From positions 62,001-126,000 of the IMG/VR virus record IMGVR_UViG_3300042391_001376: a DNA stretch of 64,000 bases; one strand, given 5' to 3'. Under the pieces are notes generated by a model that was not told the origin of the DNA, ran no database searches, and worked only from the letters and a program-made list of their open reading frames with translations. Origin of the DNA: a virus. Both the position numbers and the translations under genes were made by a program. Positions 1-10,900 of this stretch are shown here, piece by piece (position 1 is the stretch's first letter; each line of letters begins with the position of its first letter).

Positions 1-1938
1 TTTTATGTAAACAATTTTAGCCTTCTGGAAATCAACACTTGTCATCCAACTGTTTCTTAAAAAAGATTCACCCCAGGCAAAGAATACACAACTGTCTCTT
101 TTTGGTCCAGACGTGACTTCATTTGCATAATTTCTTTGACCTAACTTAGACCTTAGCATTCTAACCTGGTTTACTGGTATCCATAATTGATCTGATGCAC
201 CGGCATAGAACTCTGCGCTTCTTTCTGATCTAGACCTAGAATTTATTAATGCTTGTATTTCATCACCGGTTAAATTTGTTGATTCATATTTATCTGCCAA
301 AGCCAACTGCCACATTTTAACTGTAGATTCAAATGGTAGCTGTAGATCTATCACTAAATCTCTGCTCCATGATTCCTTAGTGCCTATTTGGAAAAGACCA
401 ACAAAAGAATCGCTGTTAACCACCCTTGGCCTCCAGCTTGATTCTCTAAATGCTATCGCTGTAAAAACAGCTGCCATTTCTGGAGAAAAGTTTCCGTATT
501 CTTTTAGAACAGTAAAAACTTCTAAGTCTGTCATTTTACTTTGATCAGTATAAACCTTGGTTAAAGCTGAGGTGTTTACTACCACTGGTGCACTATCGGG
601 CCTTGTTGAAGAAGATGACCCAGCCGATGCGTTAGAATCGGCTTTACTGTAAACCGAAGATAGTGCGCCATTCTCACCAACATATATTCCACCTCTTTGT
701 GGAGAAAAACTCATGTGTATATGATCTGCATGGGCGTTGGAATCAAGTATTATTTTTACAAATTTTAAATTTGGATATCTTTGAGATAATTTACTTACAG
801 TTCCATTTGTTTTCCCATTAGCATAATCTTGACCAACCCAACTGTTCACCATTATAAAATCCGGAAGTATGTGCTGCGGGGCAGTACTCAACTTAAGTAG
901 CAAGTTTTCAAAATGCACCTTATACGCTTCAACTCCAGAAGCTAACGGCCTTACTGTTTGGCCAGATGTTGTTATAGAACTAAAATCAAAAGCTCTACCA
1001 AATGCGTGATCAGTTATGCTGTTCCCCGAAACTAATTCAGTTAAGTTTGCCCCTTGGTCAGATGAACCTGAAGCTCTAAACGCTCCAAACCCACCAATTA
1101 TTTTCAAAGATTCTCCACCAGTGTCGCTTGATAAATATATTAAGCATTCGGTCAAAGCTGCTGAAATAAAAGCTTTTTGAGGTTTTGCTTTTATTATATC
1201 TTCTGGTACTGTTTGGATCTTGCCAGATCCTTCTATGCCAGGAAATATTGTTGTTGAATTATAAGTTATGTCAATAAGACTATCTGTTATATCAAATTGA
1301 AAACCCTGAGTTAATACTCCGGAATCATTTATGCTAGCTGAAGATTTTAATATACTTCCTCTTGAAATATAATATTTGATTTCTTGTTCTGTTAAGTTTG
1401 ATGCTAGTGCTATAGGCATATAGCCTGAGCTAACCGCTTCTGTTGTTGGTGGTCCGTTCTCCCCAGAATGACCACCCTCAGAATCATTTTGCCTGTACTT
1501 GCTTTCTAGCAAATTTTGGAAATCTGGGATAATACCTGCATTGTAACTTCTGCCTAAACTACTTGAAGCGATTATACTCAGTGCTGCTTCTGATCCCTTT
1601 TTCATAATTGGGTTTCCATCAGCGTCAACTTGATTTGCAGATGGTATCTGTAAGTCGGAATCTTCAGAACCTAATATGGAACTACTTAAACTTGAAAGAC
1701 TTTCTCTAGTCATATTTAATCTATACATATTTGCATAGACTCCGCTGGCCAAAAGGTCTTTGCCGCTTGCCGCTGAAACTAAATCAGTTGAACTTAAAGT
1801 TTGACCAGAATAACCTCTTTGGGCTGTAGTTGTTCCTATTATGTTTTTGCCATTTTTGGGGACTATGTTATCAGCTATTGCATTGGCAAAAGTTTCTGAA
1901 TTTTGCAAACTGTCAATAGATATATCAAAATAAGACAT
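1..1938 (-). CDS. Tail-associated cell-wall lysin, M15-type peptidase plus SLT transglycosylase (3' end cut by window)
   Basis: The ATG at 1938 lies 2 bases after the stop of the giant hub gene, with an AGGG ribosome site inside the end of that gene. The frame is open to base 1 (646 codons), so the C-terminus is missing. Residues about 305-410 show a VanY/M15 zinc-peptidase pattern: H311-AFGRAF-D318, then D405-H406-I-H408. Residues about 485-520 show a soluble lytic transglycosylase pattern: E499-S-S-W, then a VGLFQI strand; E499 is the expected catalytic acid. The first 300 residues are Ser/Gly-rich and not recognised. Two peptidoglycan-cutting activities in one protein next to the baseplate hub suggest a tail-tip lysin that opens the wall during injection. 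Motifs and numbering were read by eye; the role is inferred from position. Confidence 0.75.
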   Translation of the reverse strand, partial: MSYFDISIDSLQNSETFANAIADNIVPKNGKNIIGTTTAQRGYSGQTLSSTDLVSAASGKDLLASGVYANMYRLNMTRESLSSLSSSILGSEDSDLQIPSANQVDADGNPIMKKGSEAALSIIASSSLGRSYNAGIIPDFQNLLESKYRQNDSEGGHSGENGPPTTEAVSSGYMPIALASNLTEQEIKYYISRGSILKSSASINDSGVLTQGFQFDITDSLIDITYNSTTIFPGIEGSGKIQTVPEDIIKAKPQKAFISAALTECLIYLSSDTGGESLKIIGGFGAFRASGSSDQGANLTELVSGNSITDHAFGRAFDFSSITTSGQTVRPLASGVEAYKVHFENLLLKLSTAPQHILPDFIMVNSWVGQDYANGKTNGTVSKLSQRYPNLKFVKIILDSNAHADHIHMSFSPQRGGIYVGENGALSSVYSKADSNASAGSSSSTRPDSAPVVVNTSALTKVYTDQSKMTDLEVFTVLKEYGNFSPEMAAVFTAIAFRESSWRPRVVNSDSFVGLFQIGTKESWSRDLVIDLQLPFESTVKMWQLALADKYESTNLTGDEIQALINSRSRSERSAEFYAGASDQLWIPVNQVRMLRSKLGQRNYANEVTSGPKRDSCVFFAWGESFLRNSWMTSVDFQKAKIVYIK

Positions 1939-1939
1939 T

Positions 1940-4900
1940 TTATTTACCCTTTGTTATCATTTGTTCAGAACTAGTTATAACTGATTCGGACTCAGTTAAT
2001 AAATCTTTTGTATAAACTGTTGTTCCGTAATTTCTGGTAATTAATTCCCAGTTAAGAGTTACTGGAGTTCCATCTTCATAGTACTCATCCCATAGCATAA
2101 TTGGCCATTTTGACGCATTGCCATAAAGTTCATACAGCTTAAGAACTTCTATCAAAGCATAGAATGTTCTCACTCTTTCTTCGCCCCTTGGCTCACCCTC
2201 AGATAACATTTCTGTATAATCATTATTGTTCCAATCGAATCTATTGTTCAATTCATATGCAGTGCTAAATATGTATGGGAAATTAATATAGAATGGTTCT
2301 TTTGAATCAAAAAATTCATCTTTAAATTTAGCCCTAATTAGGTCAGAGTTAAAGTCGTAATTTTTCATAAAAGTAAATACAGTATTTTTGTATTTCTCCA
2401 TAGCTCCAGATGGCACGCTGTAGAAGACTGTTCCCAGAGTTCTTTGGTATCTTTCTTTCAAGAACTTAATTCTATTGTCATTACCATTTGGTTCAAAATC
2501 GTTTTCATTTTCAAATTTATTTGGAGCAGTTCTTGACTGTTTAATCCTGACAACAAATGTTTTATTCTCCAAAACAGTTTTTACAAATTCTGTTGCGACC
2601 ATTCCCGGACTACCAAAGTCTTGAATTACTAAATCATTTTCAATAGGTTCAGAACTATATTTTATTTGTTTTTCGTTATTCAAATCAAATATTAACTTGT
2701 TGTCTATTGGAGTTATAGTATTTTGTAAATTGCTATCATAATAATTTTGTACTGGGCCATATAAATCTATCGATGATTGATTTGGATTTAACTCATATGT
2801 TACGTAATTAACTATGTTTGAATTGAAATTTGGATCAACTACAACAGACGATAAGACATTAAATGTTCCATCGAATGGATAGCCTAAATTCCTTACTGTT
2901 ATATTATCCCCAGAAGCAACTTGATTATTAATCATTCTAGCTGGAATTAAATTATTTTCTATTGGCTTAGGAACAGGATATCCGAAAGAATCTTTTATTA
3001 TTTCATCCTCGGAATCGTAATCGTAACCACCAGTAACTAATGTAGCGTAATATTTGCCATTTATTAATCTTATATTTTTTCCTATTACATAACCATTCTT
3101 AGAGGTTTCTGTGAATCCTACTTGGACTTTTTCGGAAACGTTTATTCCATCTAAACGAAGTGTAAATTTAACATTAGGATTCAATACATCTTTAACATGT
3201 ATTGTGTCGCCGTCAATTACACCCGAACCACCCAATCCAGTTCCCTTATCTAAGGTGCACAAAACCTTAAAGAATGGTTCAAAACCAGTTTTATCTGGAC
3301 CAAGACCAGCTAAGCCCAGGACTTGTGCGTGGACTAGTGCATTTTCATAGCTAGCGTATCTAACAAAATTTGCTGTTTCTCTTTCACTCCAACCAAGACT
3401 CTTCATCAAATCGTTGGTTCTAATATATTCGTAACCATCTGCTGAACGAGTTTTTGTTCTTACACCAAGTATTCCTGGCAGTAAGCTTATAGAGTGATAC
3501 CTTCCCACGACCATGCCCTGGTTATAAGAAAGGCCAGCTTCCATTGGTTGGCCGTTTCTTGTTAGATACTGTACATAGCATCCGTGCTGATCTAACAAAT
3601 TGTTTCTAACCCACTTCCAAGCCTTCCAGGCTAAAGGACCCAACAACATGCCAGCTGTAGCTATGATAGGGGCTGCACCAACTCCAGCAATTGTTCCAGC
3701 CGACACTGCTGCTGCGCCAGCTGCAACGCCATAACCAGCTGAACCGACAGCTACTGCCAAGCCAGCTGTTCCAGATATTACTCCAGCAATAGCTGCACCA
3801 TCTACTTGACCATTGTTTCCATTCTTAGCCGCTTGTGCTTTTATTGATTCTGATAGACCAGAATTTGTAAAACCAGAAGCAGTGACGTTGGCCACAACGT
3901 CTTTTATCAAAGCTGAAGATCCACCAGTAAATTGCATGCCGCCTATTAATTGTGGAGTTAACGAATTGCCTAGAGCGTCTAAAGATATTTCTCCGCCCAT
4001 AGTTATACCAGTATTGCCAGCTCTTAATGAATCTAGATATATTCTAGTATCATTTCTTACTGTTTGGACATTCATCCAAGAATGCAACCAGGAAGTCATA
4101 AACCATCTTGCTGGGTCATTAACAGTTACTAGGGCGTTTGGGGTTATCGAAGTTACAAAACCAAGCTCTGAAGTAAAGTGATGTACGACTTGTTCTACTT
4201 CAAACATACCGTACATTCTTTCATATATATCAGCAAGGTAAACCAAGTCATGAGGTCTTATGTCTGCGTTACCTAATATAATTATTTCTCCGCTGTATAT
4301 ATCTTTTACGGATTCTCTTAGGTGACTGAGCGCAACTCTTTTCGCACTTAACTCATCTGGTGCTCCAGTTACGTTTTTAGATATTCCTCTTCCAGTTTCA
4401 AAAGGATGCAACAACGGGTGTAAGAACCCAAAAAATCCACTACCAACTACGTTGTCGAAATAGATACCAGTCTCTACAGTATTCTCAACTTGCCTATCAG
4501 CTGGCGCACCCTTATCTAAAGATACAGTTACTGGGTACTTGCCATCGGATACCGCTGTTATTGTCGTGGCAACTCCAGAATTTTCTTGGATTTGATTTGA
4601 TAATATATGAGAGAAAGAACTTAGATAATGTATTCTTTGGAATGGCTCTCTAATTTCTACTACCGGTTCTGCGTATTCTCTTGTAAACGGATTATCTACA
4701 GCCCTTAACAAAGAACCTGGTCTTCCCAACTGATAATATATAGAATCGTTTAAAGCTTTATTCAGAATATTTGCCTGTCTTGCAAGCACTGTACTCTGAG
4801 AAAGCCCATAGCCAGTTTGAAGCATGTTGAGTCTGAACACGTTGAACAACGCAGATAAGCTGTCGGTGACAGCATTAAATATCTGACCAATACTCTTATC

Positions 4901-7900
4901 ATAAAAATCGCCTAAACTACTTAAAGTTCTACTTGCTAAGTTAGTTGTACTATTTCCCTCACTCTTGTTCTTAAAAAGAAGTTGAAGGAATTTAGTTTTA
5001 TCTTTAGCGTACGTGTTCCCTGGAAAAATAAAAGCTTGGAATATTTTATCAACAGGTTTGAATGACCAGGTTTCATCTGTAGGAGAATTGCCATAATTTA
5101 TTCTTCTATCTGGCTTAAGAACCAACCAAGCTCTTGCGTAGGCGTCGTTCCACATAGCCTGTCTGAATAGACCAACAAGATAATAGAATAAATCTTGAGG
5201 GTTTCTTATTACAGAACCTAGGTCTGCTTCAGTTAACGTTTCGCCATATATATTGCCCATTTGGACTGGATCAAATAAGTTTGATTTTAAAAGTGCTATT
5301 TTTTCTATGCTAAGTGCATTAAAATATTCTATTAAACCACCATCAGCTATAGGTGCATCTATGAAATTTTTTCTCGCAAACTCTATTGCATCTGCCTGGG
5401 ATGAAGTCGGCTTATCCCCAAACAATAAACTAAATTCATCTAAAGCGCTGTTGCCCGTAACATTAAATTTGTTATAAGTTCCAAAATTATCTGGCAGTTG
5501 CTTGCCACTAAAAATCTTTTGTATTTCGCCAGTGAATGGAGTCGTATCATCCCAATTCATTAAATATGTTTCTTCAAAAATGATTTTAACTGATTCGTAT
5601 GTATGATAACCATAGCGGAACTGGTCCCATATTTGCTGAGCTTGAGCTAAAGTTCTTCCGTTTCCAGCTATAACTGTTGTGTTCAAATCATAATCTTCAT
5701 CGTAGAATTTTCTTGACTCAATTGAAGTACTATCTTGAAGAGAATAAACTGATGGGAACTGTATTCTTCCAGAAGAGCTATAATCTTTATCTGATTTTTC
5801 GCTTTTAAGAATATTTATTCCATACAGTAAATCATTTAAATTTCCTCTACTTGCATCATCAACTGGTTTTCTTATCAGGTCATAATAGCTTTTAAAATTT
5901 CCACCGCGTGCATAATTAGCGTCACCTGTATCAGCTGCATTTTCTGGAACATACTGTCTAATTGCTTCTAGGTTTGGATTTTTTAAGATAGCGTACAAGT
6001 CTCCACCATTTGTCCCCGCTGTCCAAGGACCAAACCCAATTACAACTGAATCCTCTGTAGGCGCCTCAGTTGGACCAGGGTTAAATGGTTCAAGCCCAGG
6101 TCCATTATTATTGGATTTTTTAATTTTGAAATTTTTAATTGGCACTACAGAACTAAAGGCTACACCAAGTGGGACTGTATTCGGAACAAATGCAAAATAA
6201 CATTCTTCTATATCTGGTACCGGTGCGTATCCCTTATCTTCGTATCTCCATGCATCTTTGCCTGGTTCATCTCTTTTAACAGAAAGTTTATTAACAGTTA
6301 AAACGTCCAAATAATAAGCTGCGTCTGGAGAAACTACGGCATCTATTTCTGTTTGCTCTAGATTAATTGCATCGCTTCCATTAGCATTTGCAAGTTTAAT
6401 ATCTACTGTTTCGTTTTTTCCCCAAAGAAAGTAGGCTGGTTTACAAACTACGGCTGCACCTTGTCCGTTATTAGCGGAAGGGTTATACACAAGTACGTGC
6501 ATATTTTGATAGTCTTTAGCTTCACCATACAAAGATGCGCTGTCATTATCAAAATACCATTTTTTAAATTTCTTAACCAAATTTTCATCTGACACTGCAA
6601 CGTTGTAAGGCCATCTCATGGCTATATAGAATTGTTCTTCTAGACTTGTTTTTGGTGGTTCCCACTCGTTGTAGGAGAACGGCCTACTCCCATTTAACTC
6701 TGGGCTAAGTTCCAATATATCTGATGAATTTTGATTGTTTAAAGTTGGCTCAGGAAAAGGCATGGTTATTGATAGTGACTGTTGGTTTGCAATTGTCTCC
6801 GGGATAAAACCATTCAAAGAAAAATCAATAGGATTATTTAATATCTCTACAATCTGAGAACCAGAAAGACCTTTTTCTGTTTGATAGTCTATGTCATATA
6901 TTAAAAAATCTTTAAATTCTTGTCCATATATATTATCAACCCTATTCAGAATAAATGATTCACCACCAGAAGTATTCTGTCCAGTGCTTGTATTGCCCGC
7001 TCCGGTCTTAGCGATATCGTACTGGAAAGCATAGGTATCTAAAGTTTTATCGTCATTGTTTCTTGCAGTAAAGAACGGATACCTAAATCTACTTGGGAGT
7101 TGTTGAATCTGCGCGTGTGAGGAACCAGTTAAATCAGTTACGATCTCGACATTATTGCCCACAGGTAAGTGAAATCCTATTGTTACTTTTCCTTTTGATG
7201 TAGGAAGTTTTGCAATTATATTTCCTTTTGCGTCTGCTATTTCTTGAAAATCTTTATCATTAAAATTAATTAATATTCCTTGTTCCCTCAAATAACCAGC
7301 CGCATTAAAAATTCCTTCTGCATTTTTTTGTGATGTTGCAAGAGCGTTTAATGCCTCCAATGGTTCAGTGCCCCTCAAAAAGGCTTCGGCATCTGCGTAA
7401 GGATTTATATTTTTGTTTATGTCCGTTATAATTGTCATCAAATCAAAATCTGGATCATTTATTTGCGGAGGTATTATTCCTAATTCAGCTGCTTTTTCAT
7501 CGCCAGGATATCCAGTTGTGATTGGTACTACGCCTGAAGTGTAAAGCCAGTGTGGTTTGCCGTAGAAAACAGTTGATCTATCTTCGAATGGTCTCACTGC
7601 AACTATGTAATTAGGGAGTAATCTGGCGCATGTTTGGAAAAGATCCCAAACAGTTCTCATATATGTTTGAGCTCTAAAAGAAACCTCATCAAAACCAGGC
7701 ATGTCGTCATCACTGTTTGCACTAATTAAACCAAGTGTTCTGAAGATATTGTTTCCGCCTCTTCCACTTAAAACACCAAGAAGACCTACGCCAACACCAA
7801 TGGTGGCAGTTACTGGCCCACCAGCTAAAGCTAATGTTCCGCCGATTCCACCCAAAGAAAGACTTCTAAATAGATTTGCACTTCCTTGACTATCTCTTAT

Positions 7901-10900
7901 CTGACCGTCTTGTGTTGTTGAATCAATTACTGCGGTTGCGTTTGGGTCAGCGGAATCATACTTGGACATTAAACTGTTCCAAGATCTGTCTGATAACTTT
8001 GATAAATATTCTAATCTTGGATTAGGTTGATCTTCTGGTGTTATTGAAGCTACGCTTGTCCAGCCATCGCCTAAATCTCCGCCTAAAAATTGTGCTATTC
8101 CAGTTCCATTTCCTGGATATATATTTCTTTTAAATATTTCCATATCTCTTTGAGCTGAGAAATTTGACCAAAGTTGACCCATCAAAGAAGCTACTGGATA
8201 CCTAAATTCTTGCACACCTATGCCGACCATATTTAACGCGGACTTACCTATTGCAGAACCGCTTAATTCATTAGCAGCCCTGTGAGAATCTGCCACTGCA
8301 TCAACTAGGGCGTACTGTCTTGACGCTTCTGCTTCACTCATTGGTGCATATATCATTGCGCCAAAATGTCTAATGCCAAATTTATTTTCAGAAAATACTA
8401 ATCCCCTATTTGCGTTAGCTATTCCTTCTCTAAACCTAGAAGTGCCCATAGATAATAGTCTGACCATTAAGTCTCTAGGCTCTGACATCCAAAGCCCAGT
8501 ATTTATTCCTCCATCTATTTTTCCGCTGTCACCTTTTTTATTTGTAGAGTTAACAACTGCGCCAAGTTCTATAGCGTCTGACTGAGCTGTAACAGTAACA
8601 ATTTCCCCGTACTCAACTTGGGTTATAGTTCCATTAAATAACGTTTGCAAGCTGTTTGGATTTGAACCGTATCCACCTCTTAGGTGAACTCTTACTCCTG
8701 GTTTTAAAATTATGTTTTCTACATTGACAACATAATCATTCTTCATATGAGATAGAATATTTCTAGCTTTATTTAAAGTATTATCCAATATAGAACCTAT
8801 TCCAGAAGAAGCCATTCCACCAAGCGGAGAGTCTGCGCTAAATATATCTGACGATGCTGCTTTTGTTAATTTGGAATATAGATTAGATACCCTGAATATT
8901 AAAGTGTCACCCAAAAGATCTTCTGATGAAACCACAGAAAAATCAACAATAGATTGTAGGCCATAAAAATTATCAAACAGTTTTACTCCGGCAAAGTAAC
9001 CACCTTCATCTATTAGCCAAAGCATATAGGTTGGGAATGCCCTGATCATTCTTCCTGATACATCTCGATATTGAGTGTCAACCAACATTTTTTCCCAGTG
9101 CATGTTTACCGATACAGGTGGTTGTCCCTTGCCAGTAGACCATTCTGGAACTTGACCATCTCCATGAGAAATTGGACTTCCATAATCAGAGAGAGGAGTT
9201 AGCCCTGCAACTGCGGAATTCTTAGTGCCAAGAGCTGGGTTTGAATATTCTTCTATGGGTATTGGTGCTAATTCAAAGACCTTTGAACCCTTTTGAACTT
9301 TTACCCCATCTATTGTAAGATAAAATCTCGAACCTTTTTCTGTGTCTATATAACCAAAGTTCTGTCCAAACGCCGACACCAGCATGGCTGGGACCTTACC
9401 TGGATCGCTTGGGTCCTTGATCGGCATCATATATATATTAACGTGCGCATTTAATTCTTCTGGCAAAAAACTTATTTCATTCTCATCTGGAAGGCTAAAC
9501 TCTCCAGCTAAAGCCAATTCTATTTCTTTATACGCTTCTAGGCTTGAAGATGATATATCTCCAACCTGATAGGGTGCGGAAGATATTTTGTTAATAATTT
9601 CTGGATCTTGTTCTTCAATAAATTCTATATAATCTGTTAAAACAACAACGCCTGAATTTGATGGTATTGGAGATCCACCCGCAGAATCATAAGGGTTTTT
9701 GTTCCAGGTTTCAAATGCTCTTAAGAAGATATTAAAATCTATACTATTACTTCTCAACCAAATACTTAAATCTTTTAATTTTGCTTTTTTATCTTCACTG
9801 TTTAATAAACTAGAATATTCTCTAACAAACGTAGGGAGATATTGATACGCTTTAAAAACCTGTTGTGATTCAATGGTATCCTTGTCGGTTGGACCGAAAG
9901 TAATTGGTTTAGTTTGTTGTGTTATATTGTATATAATGTCTTTATCAAACATGTCAAAAGATCTGAAATAGAAATCTGGATCAAGAGTTCCAACTGTTTC
10001 GTTGTTAGTATCTTTTACCTCAAGAGGTAAATCGGGGTAGGCGTTAAAAGACCCCCAAAGTTGTTTGATTCTTAAGAATGGATTTCTTTTTGAAGAAAAA
10101 TTATCTATAAAATCTTTTTGTTGTACAGAACTTAATTTTTCTCTAGTCTGTTGGAAAACATCAAAGTCCATTAAACTTAAGTTAACTTGATAAACATGAG
10201 GGTAATCTGGGACTGTCGACACTGTGTAGTTTGATGGCATAACATATTTAATACCACACAATGCAGTAATTATATTCTTTATCCCCATAAACCCAAGAAC
10301 GCCGCTTGCATGCTCTAGTCTTGCCAAAGCGTTTACATGATCAAAAACTCTTTTTATTTTAGCTAATTCTTTTTCTCCGACTACTGTCATAGATATATTT
10401 ATAAACGAATCTTTACCGCCAATGTGTTGGTAGGTTGGTTCATCTTGCATCTGGAGTTGAAGCTTGGCTAAATTATTGCCCATAGAAACGCTTACCCCAG
10501 TAACTGTAACTGCGGTTGGATCTAGGTCCACCTTAAGCATCGGTACTTCCCACTCTCTAAACTGGAATGAGCCGGACCTTGCCCTCACTGCTTCCATCAA
10601 AGCCTGAATTGGTCCACTTGAATAAAATCTTTCATAAACAAGAACGCTAAATGCGTCACTTACTTGAGACTTAGTTTCCTTTTGTAGATTTTGATAGGCT
10701 TCACTTCCCAATTCTCCATCTGCTGGTATTGGTATAAGTTGCTCTTTAGCTTTCTTGTTGACCAAAGTATTTGTTGTCTGATCAAGATAAGCTTTTGAGC
10801 TTAAAGCTATTTTTTTCATGTACTCTTTTGCTGCAACTATACTTACATTGGAAAGTGTTTCGCCGTTTACTATGTAGTTTCCATTGCCAATGCCAGCTGG

